Positions 1-8,418 of a DNA stretch of 64,000 nucleotides are shown here, piece by piece. The notes beneath the pieces are model-generated. The model was not told the origin of the DNA and made no database searches. It saw nothing but the letters and a program-made list of their open reading frames with translations. Numbering within the stretch: the stretch's first letter is position 1; each line of letters begins with the position of its first letter. The DNA comes from Chloracidobacterium sp. (lineage in GTDB: Bacteria > Acidobacteriota > Blastocatellia > Chloracidobacteriales > Chloracidobacteriaceae): the NCBI GenBank assembly GCA_025057975.1, contig JANWUV010000003.1:186001-250000 (forward strand). The letters are read 5' to 3'. Made by a program: the position numbers and the translations under genes.

Positions 1-143
1 CCCGCCGCATCGCTGCGCTGCTGCTTTTGTCGGAAGCGCTCGATGCAAACTATCGGAAAAATGCCTAATCGAGCCAGTGCGCTTCTCGGAATCGGTGCGC
101 CACTCGAAAAACGATGTGGCTGCGGCGTGGCGTCACTCTTGGT

Positions 144-559
144 TCAAGCCGGACGCAACGCCGCCCATCCGTAAATGACCGTAAAGAAGACAAACAAAAC
201 GGTCAGTCCGTGATACCCCAGCCGCAACCACCACGCCGTCAGATACGCCTCAACATCGAACACTGCCTGAAGGCCTACCCGCACGCCCCAAAACACCGCT
301 ACGTAGCCCAAAAGGCGCGCGCCAAACCGCCGCCGGCGGCCAAGTCGCGGGCGTAAAACACAGTGATCAGCCCGAAGGCGATAATCGAAAGCACGATGTA
401 GCCGCCGTACACCCAGTACATTTGTCGGTGCAGCCGTGACAGGCACGCCAACTCCTTGCGCCAGTCCAACTGGAACGGTACCAACGCCGACGCCGCCAAC
501 ACCCCAAAGTGACCAAGACCACCCGCCGTCAGTAGGTGGGTCAGCAGCTCTTCCGACAT
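144..559 (-). pseudogene. small integral membrane protein, frameshifted
   Basis: The coding sequence opens at an ATG at 559 that overlaps the TGA of the MBOAT gene upstream (ATGA). It runs to about position 320 and ends early after the residues LARAFWAT. A second frame continues without pause as LLGYVAVFWGVR and runs to a stop at 144, ending in WAALRPA. Joining the frames gives one protein of about 140 residues with four hydrophobic segments and a motif like LSRLHRQMYWVYGGYI. The break falls in a GCGCGCGC run at 311-320, where losing one GC dinucleotide restores the frame. The protein resembles small membrane proteins found next to wax-synthase-like acyltransferases. Function is unknown. Either a true pseudogene or a sequencing slip. 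Confidence 0.6.
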
Positions 560-1156
560 CAAACCGCTCCCAGCGCTTCAAGGAAGGGGACAATCACCCC
601 TACGACAAACGGACGGTGGAACAACCACCCCACCGGCGCAAGCAGCGTCGCCATCGTAAACAACCATCCGCGCCGACCGCCGCCAAGACCAAACGACCGC
701 CCGACGCGGCTTCGCTCCACGAGAATCCCGATGCTTTGGAGCAGGAAGAACACCCTTGGGCCGCCGTACCCACCGCCCGCCGGCCACGAAATCACCACAT
801 CGTGGACAATCCCGCTAAACGCAAAACCGATGAGCAACGCCCACTGCGCCCCGACACGCGGCGTCAACGGACGGAACAAAAATCGGTGCGTCAGGTCGCG
901 GAACGCGGCGTTCCAGCGCCGTCCCCAAAACTCCGCCAGACTGGTCGCCGTCAGCGGACGATCCATCAACGACTTTACCGCAACGCCCGCCGACCACCGG
1001 CGTTCGCCGCCAAGTCAGCCACTTACAGCCGCAGAAGATCACAAAGGCAAGCAACCACATGACAGCCCACCGGGGCCAGTCGCCGGGCGTCAGCAGCAGA
1101 ACAAGCCCCGGAGCGAGGAGAAGCGGCCCCCCAACCATGCCGCCGCTTAACCACAT
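559..1156 (-). pseudogene. MBOAT / wax-synthase-like membrane acyltransferase, frameshifted
   Basis: Two frames together look like a membrane-bound O-acyltransferase of the wax-synthase type. The downstream frame (about 969 to 559) carries the family signature SLAEFWGRRWN and the catalytic-histidine stretch FAFSGIVHDVVIS. The upstream frame (from an ATG at 1156) carries a hydrophobic region, PGDWPRWAVMWLL, ending FCGCKWLTWRR. They meet near 985-1005, where a one-base gain or two-base loss joins TWRRTP to WSAGVAVKSLMDRP. The expected N-terminal membrane region upstream of 1156 is not recognisable before the asparaginase stop at 1281, so the gene also looks short at its 5' end. It overlaps the next gene by four bases. 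Family membership is well supported; the intact state is not. Confidence 0.6.
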
Positions 1157-1280
1157 GATGGGCGCACCGCGCGCCTGAAGCGGCCGACTTGTGCGCGACA
1201 GGTCCAACCTGAGCCGTCCCCGGCATCTTGTGCCTCGCAGTGTCGCTAATATGGAGCGGCCGATCGTGCCGCGCTTATTC

Positions 1281-1790
1281 TCACAAATGGAGCGGTTCAA
1301 AGCGTCCCCGTTCGCGGTTCTTGCGGACATTGCGCCAATCAAAAACCGTGCCGTTCATGGCGATATACACGCCCGGCGGCAACAGTCGGGCGGACGCCAA
1401 CGCAAACCCTAGATTGAACAGCGCGTCTGAGCCGCCGAACGAGTAGGGGATCATTGCGCCGACGAAAACCACCGTCTTGTCGGTGATGTGTTCGGCCAGA
1501 CAACGCGCCGTCTCCGTCATCGTGTCCGTGCCGTGCGTCACAATGAGACGCGCTTCCGGCGCGCGTTGCGCCGCCGCGCAGATCAGCATCCGGTCAGCCT
1601 CCGTCATGTCGAGGCTGTCTTTGAGCATGACCGGCTCAATGGCGATGTCGGCCAAGTAGCACCGCGCCTGATCAAGCATGTCGAACAGGTGCGTTCGGGA
1701 AAAAACCAGCGTGCCGGTACGTTCGTCGTACACTTTGTCAAGCGTACCGCCGGTCAACAAAATGCGCAGCGGGAGCGAAGTTGGGGACAT
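1281..1790 (-). CDS. short asparaginase-family protein (N-terminal domain only)
   Basis: A 169-residue protein with the two asparaginase signatures: ILLTGGTLDK near the N-terminus, containing the nucleophile threonine of the TGGT motif, and VTHGTDTM in the middle. It also has an FGGSDALFNLG stretch. Classical L-asparaginases are about 330 residues and have a second C-terminal domain that is absent here. The end (VFDWRNVRKN, then RGRFEPL) matches how a recognised short single-domain subgroup of this family ends, so this looks like a complete short member rather than a truncation. Substrate unproven. The gene precedes the broken MBOAT gene on the same strand and may share a transcript with coaX upstream. 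Confidence 0.85.
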   Translation of the reverse strand: MSPTSLPLRILLTGGTLDKVYDERTGTLVFSRTHLFDMLDQARCYLADIAIEPVMLKDSLDMTEADRMLICAAAQRAPEARLIVTHGTDTMTETARCLAEHITDKTVVFVGAMIPYSFGGSDALFNLGFALASARLLPPGVYIAMNGTVFDWRNVRKNRERGRFEPLHL

Positions 1791-1848
1791 ACCACATTCG
1801 TGAAGCCGTCCGGCGGACGGCGCAACAGTTCACGCGACAGTTCAAGCC

Positions 1849-2619
1849 TCACGCCCGCGTCGCCCGCTCGTAAATCAACCGCAACCCTTCGAGGGTGAGG
1901 TTTTCATCAATTTCCGTGATGAGCTGCGACCCCTTGCCGATTAAGCGCGCCAAACCGCCGGTCGCAATCACCGCCCGCAACCCGCCCATCTCCGCCTGCA
2001 TGCGCTGAAGAATACCTTCCACCAAACCGATGTAGCCGAAGTAAAGCCCGGATTGAATGCTGCCGGTCGTCGAAGTTCCAATGACTTGCGCCGGGTGATT
2101 GATGCTTACTCTTGGCAACCGCGCCGCCCGCTGGAACAACGCTTCGGCGGAAATCGTGACGCCCGGCGCAATGACCCCGCCCAAATACGTTCCATCTTCC
2201 GAAATGGCGTCAAACGTCGTCGCCGTACCGAAATCCACCACCACGCAGGGGCCGCCGTAGCGCGCATAAGCCGCGACGGCGTTAACAATCCGATCCGCGC
2301 CGACATCCTGCGGCGCGTCGTACCGAATCGGCATGCCAACGTTCTCGGTCGGACGCACAAACAACGGCTCACGTCCAAAGTACGTCTGCGCCATGCGAAA
2401 GAAGGTGAAGTTAAGCGGCGGGACGACCGAGGCGATGGCGATGCCGGTGATGGCCTGTGGGTCAAGCTGTGAAAATGTGAACAGATTGCGGCACAAAATG
2501 CCGTACTCGTCCACCGTTCTTTCCTGTTCCGTCGTCAACCGCCAGTGCGCAATCAGGTTCTCGCCAGCGTACACACCCAGCGTCGTATTCGTATTGCCAA
2601 CGTCAATTACGAGCAGCAT
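1849..2619 (-). CDS. coaX: type III pantothenate kinase
   Basis: Phosphorylates pantothenate in the first step of coenzyme A synthesis. The 256-residue protein begins MLLVIDVGNTNT, with the phosphate-binding DVGNT motif at residues 6-10. It also has GADR at 107-110, the catalytic aspartate at 129 followed by GTATTFD at 131-137, and a C-terminal ATGGLA segment. These are the hallmarks of the CoaX (type III) form, which is insensitive to CoA feedback. The reading frame extends 61 codons further upstream, but the family always starts just before DVGNT, so the ATG at 2619 was chosen. No strong ribosome-binding site is visible there. The length is typical. Confidence 0.95.
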   Translation of the reverse strand: MLLVIDVGNTNTTLGVYAGENLIAHWRLTTEQERTVDEYGILCRNLFTFSQLDPQAITGIAIASVVPPLNFTFFRMAQTYFGREPLFVRPTENVGMPIRYDAPQDVGADRIVNAVAAYARYGGPCVVVDFGTATTFDAISEDGTYLGGVIAPGVTISAEALFQRAARLPRVSINHPAQVIGTSTTGSIQSGLYFGYIGLVEGILQRMQAEMGGLRAVIATGGLARLIGKGSQLITEIDENLTLEGLRLIYERATRA

Positions 2620-3115
2620 GCCGTCGTACTTTGGTGGGGAATCGTATTGCCAGCGCTCCTCTGCCGTTTGCCCCAGCATCGCGCAGGCTATCCGTCGCAT
2701 CGGCACGCGACGAGAGAGGTCGTCGCCAACCACCACCGCCGTTGTAGCGCGTCGTTTGAACCTGCATGGACAGGTGGGTAGCCTAGCGTCGCATTCTTGC
2801 ACGGCGCACGTAGCGCCCGGCGCAAACGCGAACTTGCCGCAGCTTCCCGTTCAAACGGCATCGGCCCAAACACTGGCGCCCGGCACGCACGGCGTAGAAC
2901 GGACGACGACCACGCACGACGATAGGCGAAGGCGGCGGTTCGGGCAAGCGCGTTCCACCCCCTCAAACGAACCACTTCCAGTGGGCGATTCGGTCGCAGG
3001 GGGAGAAAGTCCAATGACGGCTGCCGCATGGCGCGCCTGCGCCCACGAAAGATGGCATCCGACAAGGCGACTGCGATATGGTTGCCGACCTTGTTGCTCG
3101 GACGGGGGTTCGGCT
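2620..3115. other. intergenic region between divergent coaX and the lysC operon
   Basis: About 500 bases with no reading frame that resembles a known protein. The open frames present are arginine/alanine-rich out-of-frame readings. It separates coaX (leftward) from the secreted-protein/lysC pair (rightward) and so should hold both promoters. No convincing -35/-10 pair was found by eye. Confidence 0.5.
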
Positions 3116-3517
3116 ATGCGATGGAACATTGGGATTGGACTTGGGTTATGGCTTGCCGTGACGGCGTCGCTGCTCTTCGGGCAGTCGTCGCGCCCAGTGC
3201 GGCTGCGCTTCACGCCGGGGGCTTTCTCAACCACGGTCAGCGGCACGCTAACGGGCTATGCGTACCGTGACTATGTTGTGCGCGCCCGCGCCGGACAAGT
3301 CCTCTCTTTCGCACTGAGTCGCAGTACGCCGCAGCCCGTTGGCGTGGTGTTGCCGGCCGGCGGCGGCGATCCGTTGCCGGGCGGCGAAGACCGCACCGGA
3401 CACGTCACCCTACCGGCGGACGGCGACTACATCGTGCGGGTGCTGTTGATGCGCAATGACGCACGGCGTACGAAACGCGCTATACGATTTTCGCTCACAG
3501 TTGAGATTCTTCCATGA
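3116..3517 (+). CDS. small secreted protein, possible lysozyme-inhibitor-like beta domain
   Basis: A 133-residue protein with an N-terminal signal peptide (MRWNIGIGLGLWLAVTASLLFG). A compact all-beta domain follows: RLRFTPGAFSTTVSGTL, YRDYVVRARAGQ, then LPADGDYIVRVLLMRNDARR. This pattern of a 'GQ' turn, a 'DGDY-VRV-LMRN-ARR' block and a final strand is seen in periplasmic proteins annotated as g-type lysozyme inhibitors or as uncharacterised proteins. It also recalls pre-peptidase C-terminal domains. The periplasm or outer surface is the likely location. Its stop overlaps the lysC start by four bases (ATGA), so the two are translationally coupled; no functional link to lysine synthesis is evident. 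Confidence 0.75.
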   Translation: MRWNIGIGLGLWLAVTASLLFGQSSRPVRLRFTPGAFSTTVSGTLTGYAYRDYVVRARAGQVLSFALSRSTPQPVGVVLPAGGGDPLPGGEDRTGHVTLPADGDYIVRVLLMRNDARRTKRAIRFSLTVEILP

Positions 3518-4920
3518 GAGTCTTGAAGTTCGGCGGTACGTCGGTTGGCGACGCCGACCGCATTCGCCAGCTAGTTTCCATCGTCAACGCCGAACGCGAA
3601 CAGGATGCACGAATAGTCGTTGTAGTCTCGGCTATGGCTGGCGTGACGAATCGGCTGCTTGACGCCGCCCGGTCGGCTGCTTGCGGCAACGTCGCCGCTG
3701 TTGCCGACGCGCATGCGGAACTCCGTCGCCGCCACCTTGACGCTTTGACGCAACTGGTGGCAAACGACGCCGAACGTCGAACGCTAACGGTGGAGTTAGA
3801 CGCTTGGCTTGACCGCTTCGCCCGTATCGGCGAAGGCATCGCCTTGGTCGGCGAGTTGCCGCCACGTGCACAGGATTTTGTCGCCGGGTTAGGCGAACGG
3901 CTGTCGGCGCGGCTAGTTGCAGCCGCCTTGCGCGCGTCCGGCGTTGCGGCGACCGCCTATGACGCCGACCAATTGATTGTCACTGACGACACGTTCGGCG
4001 GAGCCGTACCGGAGATGGCGGCGACAGCAGCGGCGACACGCGCCCGGTTGCTTCCGGCGCTCGCCGCCGGTCACACGCCTGTTGTAACCGGATTCATCGG
4101 CGCGACGCCGGAGGGTATTCCGACCACGCTCGGACGCGGCGGCTCAGATTATTCCGCCGGTATCTTAGGGGCGGCGCTGGAAGCTGAAGCTGTCGTTATC
4201 TGGACGGACGCTGACGGCTTTATGACCGCCGACCCACGTCTCATCCCAACGGCCCAGGTCTTGGCGGAAATCAGCTACGCCGAAGCGAGCGAACTAGCCT
4301 ACTACGGCGCAAAAGTCTTACACCCAAAGACGCTGCTGCCGCTTATCCCCAAAGGCATCCCGCTATACGTCAAGAACAGTTTTCGTCCACAAGCGCCAGG
4401 AACGCGCGTTTCAGCGACGACCGGCGACTGGCGGGCCGATATCAAATCGGTGACGTCTATCAAGGGACTTGCGCTCATCACCGTCGCCGGACGGGGTATG
4501 CTGGGCGTACCGGGCATCGCCGCTAAAACATTCGCCGCCGTCGCCGCCGCTGGCGTCAATGTCTTACTGATTTCGCAATCGTCGTCGGAAAACAACCTAT
4601 GCCTGATGGTTGAAGCAACCGACGCGGAAAAAACACGGACAGCTTTGGTCAAGGCGCTGGCGATGGAGTTTCACCATGGTTGCGTCGAGCGCGTGGACGT
4701 GCTGCAACCAGTCGCCATCGTCGCCGTGGTCGGAGCCGGTATGCGTGGACGGCCGGGCATTGCGGCGCGAATCTTTTCAGCCGTTGCCGCCGCCAACGTC
4801 AATGTCATCGCCATCGCCCAAGGTTCTTCAGAAATCAACATTTCGTTTGTCGTGACGGAGGAGGCGGCCGTCGCTGCCGTCGCCGCCATTCACGAGCAAT
4901 TTGCGTTAGGCGTTGCCTGA
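3514..4920 (+). CDS. lysC: aspartate kinase
   Basis: Phosphorylates aspartate, the entry step to lysine, threonine, methionine and diaminopimelate. The 468-residue protein starts MRVLKFGGTSVGDADR, with the nucleotide/aspartate-binding KFGGTS at residues 5-10. It has GRGGSDYSAG near residue 206 and an FMTADPR segment. The C-terminal part carries two ACT-type regulatory repeats: VAGRGMLGVPGIAAKTF, then VGAGMRGRPGIAARIF with IAQGSSEINIS. These bind the feedback amino acid. This is the monofunctional class with no homoserine dehydrogenase domain. Its start overlaps the preceding stop, and its 3' end overlaps the convergent Uma2-like gene by 15 bases. Confidence 0.95.
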   Translation: MRVLKFGGTSVGDADRIRQLVSIVNAEREQDARIVVVVSAMAGVTNRLLDAARSAACGNVAAVADAHAELRRRHLDALTQLVANDAERRTLTVELDAWLDRFARIGEGIALVGELPPRAQDFVAGLGERLSARLVAAALRASGVAATAYDADQLIVTDDTFGGAVPEMAATAAATRARLLPALAAGHTPVVTGFIGATPEGIPTTLGRGGSDYSAGILGAALEAEAVVIWTDADGFMTADPRLIPTAQVLAEISYAEASELAYYGAKVLHPKTLLPLIPKGIPLYVKNSFRPQAPGTRVSATTGDWRADIKSVTSIKGLALITVAGRGMLGVPGIAAKTFAAVAAAGVNVLLISQSSSENNLCLMVEATDAEKTRTALVKALAMEFHHGCVERVDVLQPVAIVAVVGAGMRGRPGIAARIFSAVAAANVNVIAIAQGSSEINISFVVTEEAAVAAVAAIHEQFALGVA

Positions 4921-5595
4921 CGGCGCTTGGCAGGCGGCTGCCGCCGCTGTCGCCTGCCGCCGCCAGAAATCGGCCAACTCATCGCCCGTAAGGAGCGGCT
5001 TGCCGTCGGCGTCAATCCAGCGCAACCAAGTGTCGTCCCGCCCTTCAAAGACGCCGCGCTGGAGCGCCAGACCCAATCCCAACTGCGGTAGTTTCGCGTC
5101 CGTTCGAGCCGTCAGGCGGTCGCCTTGCCGCTCGAACACCGTCACTGCCTGGTCAGAGCACAGGCGGCACGGGTCATAGACGACGCGGTACGTGACACCG
5201 AGTTGCTCATACGTTTGGTGACGGGCGGCCTGCGCCTCCGGCTGGCCAAGGCGCGTCACAAGATCCAACACCAACTCCGGCGGCTTGCCAAAGTAGGACA
5301 GATCGTAAAGGCGGCGAGTGGGCTTCCACCATTCGTCGGCTGGGATGATTGCTTGGGCCAGGAAAAGGTCAGGAGTCACCGTTGTTGGCCGGTGTCTACT
5401 GTCCACAATGGCTACCCGTACGGCAGCCAAAAACGTCGCCCCCTGCGCTGGCCGCCAACTAGTGTAGAGCGTTGAAACCAGCAGGCGGAGCGTCTTGTCG
5501 GCCGCAAAGCCACCCGTTTCGTCCTCGACTTGGATGTCGCTAAAATCCGGGTCGTCAAGCTCTTGAAGAATGTATGACAACGACATCGCCTGCAC
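4906..5595 (-). CDS. Uma2-like (DUF820, PD-(D/E)XK fold) protein, diverged
   Basis: A 229-residue protein (226 if it starts at the second ATG, 5586) with the layout of the Uma2/DUF820 family. It has a variable N-terminal region, then TVTPDLFLAQAIIP, PPELVLDLVTR, and a helix plus strand RHQTYEQLGVTYRVVYDP. The usual core is PD...P-(V/E)-EVLSPS...K..xY...GV.EYW.VD. Here the catalytic glutamate of the E-V strand reads as aspartate (LDLV) and the basic helix is altered, so nuclease activity is uncertain. The family is abundant in filamentous and phototrophic bacteria, and function is unproven. It overlaps the lysC 3' end tail to tail. Confidence 0.7.
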   Translation of the reverse strand: MQAMSLSYILQELDDPDFSDIQVEDETGGFAADKTLRLLVSTLYTSWRPAQGATFLAAVRVAIVDSRHRPTTVTPDLFLAQAIIPADEWWKPTRRLYDLSYFGKPPELVLDLVTRLGQPEAQAARHQTYEQLGVTYRVVYDPCRLCSDQAVTVFERQGDRLTARTDAKLPQLGLGLALQRGVFEGRDDTWLRWIDADGKPLLTGDELADFWRRQATAAAAACQAPSGNA

Positions 5596-5654
5596 TCCCT
5601 GTTGGCTTTGGGTTGTCGGCGAAGCCTAGCGAAGCCGGATGCTTGCGCCAAGCG

Positions 5655-5691
5655 CCAACCGACCGCCGGCTGTACGCCGGTGGTCGGTTGG
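5655..5691. repeat. long hairpin, 16-bp stem
   Basis: CCAACCGACCGCCGGC at 5655-5670, a TGTAC loop, then GCCGGTGGTCGGTTGG at 5676-5691. The arms pair over 16 bases with one G-U wobble. It lies in the 150-base gap between two leftward genes, upstream of the Uma2-like gene. No T-run follows on either strand. It may stabilise or process the transcript, or be a dispersed palindromic repeat. Confidence 0.6.
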
Positions 5692-5716
5692 AAGCGGCGC
5701 TCTCAAGCTTGACGTA

Positions 5717-5738
5717 AGAGCCTGCGGCTGGAGGCTCT
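5717..5738 (-). terminator. possible hairpin terminator behind the zinc-ribbon gene
   Basis: AGAGCCT at 5717-5723 pairs with AGGCTCT at 5732-5738 around an 8-base loop, just past the stop of the leftward gene ending at 5742. The T content after it is weak (TTACG), so terminator function is tentative. Confidence 0.35.
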
Positions 5739-5741
5739 AAC

Positions 5742-6191
5742 CTACTCGAAAAGCGAGCGCCCAACTTCCTCTAGGACAATCGTGGTGTGGTGTTCGTCCT
5801 CCATCCACCCACGGTTGAAGAGGAAAATCAGATCGCTGCGCGACCGCCCATCGGCGATCTCTAAAGTCACGTGTGGCTTGCGTCCGTACGCCATCCGCAT
5901 GCTGAGGTCGTGACACATCTCAGCGCCTTCATCCTGGGAGATTTCAATCGTCAGTTGATGATACAGAACATGCCCGATGTAGATGGGTTTTGTCTTACCG
6001 ACCAGCCAGCCTTTGTGCAACCGATTTGTTTTCGAGTTGCGCAACGTGATGGCGGCGTAGTTGGACTTACGCCGGTGACAGGCGGGACACGCATAATCGA
6101 AGCGGCGCGGCCCGACTTGAGCCGTCACTTCCATCGTCGCCCCGCACGAACACACTTCGACTGGAGCTTCTATCGCAAGCATGGTCGTCAT
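5742..6191 (-). CDS. zinc-ribbon-containing protein of unknown function
   Basis: A 149-residue protein starting MTTMLAIEAPVEV. A zinc-ribbon-like cluster sits near the N-terminus: VCSCGATMEV, a beta hairpin, then YACPACHRRK. This gives two cysteine pairs about 20 residues apart. The rest is a mixed alpha/beta region (YIGHVLYHQLTIEIS, SRSDLIFLFNRGW) with no catalytic motif I recognise. The frame is open 26 codons further upstream, but those residues look non-coding. It lies 34 bases downstream of the small membrane protein gene and is probably cotranscribed with it. Confidence 0.6.
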   Translation of the reverse strand: MTTMLAIEAPVEVCSCGATMEVTAQVGPRRFDYACPACHRRKSNYAAITLRNSKTNRLHKGWLVGKTKPIYIGHVLYHQLTIEISQDEGAEMCHDLSMRMAYGRKPHVTLEIADGRSRSDLIFLFNRGWMEDEHHTTIVLEEVGRSLFE

Positions 6192-6225
6192 AGTGTCCGC
6201 CAAACTTTCTCGGCAACCGTGCGCC

Positions 6226-6603
6226 TTAGTTGCCGCGACCCAAGGCGCTGCCCGCCGTCGTTCGAACAACGCCTGTAATCTTGCTCAAGAGGTTTTCCAC
6301 GCCCTTGTCAATGCCGTGCTTGGCTACGTTGTCGGAGACAAACGTCAACCCCTGAGACAGACCAAGCGGTACCATTAGCGGGATCATGACTAGGGGCGTG
6401 ATAACCGCTGTTGCCGTAATGTGCGTCGTGGTGGTTTTGCCGAGTGGGGTGTCCTTGAGCTGTTCAAAGACCAGCTTACCGGCTTTGTAAATCCCTGTCA
6501 GGGGCATGAAAGGCAAGCAAGTCATTGGGTAGAGAATCGCCGTCATCAGCAGGTTGGAGAAGCTGCGCTCAAACAGCGGCACGGATGGATTCGATTCGCT
6601 CAT
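6226..6603 (-). CDS. small membrane protein of unknown function
   Basis: A 125-residue protein starting MSESNPSVPLFERSF. It has two hydrophobic segments, LMTAILYPMTCLPFMPLTGIY (about residues 19-39) and a second rich in I/V/P near residues 66-88. A charged stretch (KLVFEQLKDTPLGKTTTTH) lies between them. The C-terminal third is soluble and ends LGRGN. I do not recognise the family. It precedes the zinc-ribbon gene on the same strand. Confidence 0.55.
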   Translation of the reverse strand: MSESNPSVPLFERSFSNLLMTAILYPMTCLPFMPLTGIYKAGKLVFEQLKDTPLGKTTTTHITATAVITPLVMIPLMVPLGLSQGLTFVSDNVAKHGIDKGVENLLSKITGVVRTTAGSALGRGN

Positions 6604-6874
6604 GGCATCGTGCCTCGCAGGAACCGAGAGGATTACGCTCCGGGGACACGAGCATCGCCGATGAAGAGACAAACGGAAGAAGCCGGCGTAGTTCCACTAT
6701 CGCTAAAATCGGACATAAGTTCAAACTTTTCTCAACACGGCTCTCAATCGATATGGGACATGCGCATTTGCGCGCCGCAGCCGCCGCATTTTTTGTAGGA
6801 TTCATGCCTGCCGGAAGGCCTGCCGGCGTTGCGGCTTTATCCCCACAACTAGTTCGGCTCACCGATTGGACGCC

Positions 6875-7348
6875 ATGCTTCACCCCACCGCTTCCCCATC
6901 GCCTGTGAAAGCGTCGCCATGCCCGCCGCGTCGTTCCTTCTGGCCGGTCTTCGTCGGCTATGTCGTCTGGGTGTTGTCCTGCACCGCCTTTTTCGCGCTG
7001 GGGATCAGCATCGGCAAGCTTTCGCCGTTTGCACCATCCGCGCACCGCTCGATGCCGCTGGCAGTGATCCCCCCGGAACGCCCGCCGGAACGCGCCATCA
7101 CACTGCCGGACGCGCGTTACGCAGTACAAGTCGCCGCCGTCGCCACCGCCGACGAAGCCAATCGGCTCGTCGCCGAACTCAACCGCAAAGGCTTCACCAG
7201 CGCCTTTGTGACACGCCCAACGCCGGATACTGGAAATGAGTTGTACCTTGTCAAAGTCGGCTTGTATAACTTGGAAACGGCCAATCAGGTGAGCGAAGAG
7301 CTGCGTCGTGATTTCGGCTTCCGGGCGGCGCGCGTCGTTCAAAACTAA
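6875..7348 (+). CDS. SPOR-domain membrane protein
   Basis: A 157-residue protein with a Pro-rich cytoplasmic N-terminus and one transmembrane helix (FWPVFVGYVVWVLSCTAFFALG). A periplasmic linker leads to a C-terminal SPOR domain of about 70 residues: ARYAVQVAAVATADEANRL, then ELYLVKVGLYNLETANQV. SPOR domains bind denuded glycan strands of septal peptidoglycan and target proteins to the division site; that is known of the family, not shown here. The ATG at 6875 is preferred over an in-frame TTG three codons upstream. The outer-membrane protein gene follows after about 60 bases. Confidence 0.85.
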   Translation: MLHPTASPSPVKASPCPPRRSFWPVFVGYVVWVLSCTAFFALGISIGKLSPFAPSAHRSMPLAVIPPERPPERAITLPDARYAVQVAAVATADEANRLVAELNRKGFTSAFVTRPTPDTGNELYLVKVGLYNLETANQVSEELRRDFGFRAARVVQN

Positions 7349-7407
7349 TGGGCTAATGGCGAAACCCCTTGTTCTGAATAACCACATCGAGCAGCCTTCC
7401 GTACCTT

Positions 7408-8313
7408 ATGACCGCCCACGACGCACCCCGCTATCGGCGACACGGACAACTTCGGCTGCGGCCGGCCGCGCTGCGCCTCTTGTGCTGCGGTTGGCTAGCT
7501 TGGGTGGTGCCGGCCTACGTTGGCGCCCAACAGCGCCCGCTTCTCACCGAAGATGTGGACATTGTGGAAACCGGGTGGATTCGTCTCCAAGCGGGAGCTG
7601 GCTTTTTTCAAAACCAACGCTTCGGCTTGTCAGGTTTACGCGGCGATCTCTACCGGCCGGTGATGTTGGGCGCTCACTTCGGACTGAACACCAACGTCGG
7701 TTTTTCCATCGAGGGCAGTTTGCGTGATTACCTAAGCATCCGGGAGCGCGGCCCAAGCGCCATTCCGCTTGCCGTCGCGCCCGGCGCCGTCTCAACGGCC
7801 GGCGCTGGCGACTTCACGCTCTGGACAAAAATCAAACTGCGTAAGGAAACCTCCCGTGCGCCAAGTTTCGGCGTACGCATCGGCGTGCAACTTCCCAGCA
7901 GCGATCAGTCGCGCGGGATCGGCGCAAATACAACCAACGTGTTTGCTATGGCGCTCGTTGGTAAACGGCTTGCGCAGGCGCGCGTCAATGTCTTCGGCAA
8001 CATTGGCGTCGGGATTCTGAGCAGTACAGTAACACCGAGTGCGCAACAAGACGTATTGACCTACGGCGCGGCGGCTATTTACCGTGTGACGGAACAAGTG
8101 GACGTACTCGGTGAAATTGCCGGACGCTATAACCCCCGCACGCCGGCGCCGGGTTTAGAAAGCCAAGCGCAGGTTCGTCTTGGCGCACGTCTACGGGCGG
8201 CGGGCTTTCAGTGGGACCTCGCCGGCGTCGCTGGGCTGACGAAATTCAGTCCGCGTAGCGGCGTAACGTTTGGAGTGACGTATGAATTCAAGGGCTTTGA
8301 ACCCGTCAAGTAG
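7408..8313 (+). CDS. outer-membrane beta-barrel protein
   Basis: A 301-residue exported protein with a long basic N-terminus and a hydrophobic signal ending VGAQQRP. Alternating amphipathic strands follow, rich in aromatic/glycine pairs (IRLQAGAGFFQNQRF, GVRIGVQLPSSDQSRG, VNVFGNIGVGILSS, AQVRLGARLRAAGF). It ends with an aromatic-terminated last strand, FGVTYEFKG. This is the pattern of transporter-type barrels of the MetA-pathway/DUF3187 sort. It likely sits in the outer membrane, and what passes through it is unknown. Cysteines occur only in the signal peptide. Confidence 0.7.
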   Translation: MTAHDAPRYRRHGQLRLRPAALRLLCCGWLAWVVPAYVGAQQRPLLTEDVDIVETGWIRLQAGAGFFQNQRFGLSGLRGDLYRPVMLGAHFGLNTNVGFSIEGSLRDYLSIRERGPSAIPLAVAPGAVSTAGAGDFTLWTKIKLRKETSRAPSFGVRIGVQLPSSDQSRGIGANTTNVFAMALVGKRLAQARVNVFGNIGVGILSSTVTPSAQQDVLTYGAAAIYRVTEQVDVLGEIAGRYNPRTPAPGLESQAQVRLGARLRAAGFQWDLAGVAGLTKFSPRSGVTFGVTYEFKGFEPVK

Positions 8314-8418
8314 CCGCCGCCTAACGCGCTCGGAGCGTGGCTTGCCGCCGCTTGCCCAAGGGAGGCTTTCGGCGTCGGCGACCGCCTCCCTGATTCCTGC
8401 CGCCGTGGTGAGTCCTCG

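Noticed and set aside
436-1150. Long plus-strand reading frames over the MBOAT region
   Set aside because: They are Pro/Arg-rich shadow frames opposite the acyltransferase and match no protein family.
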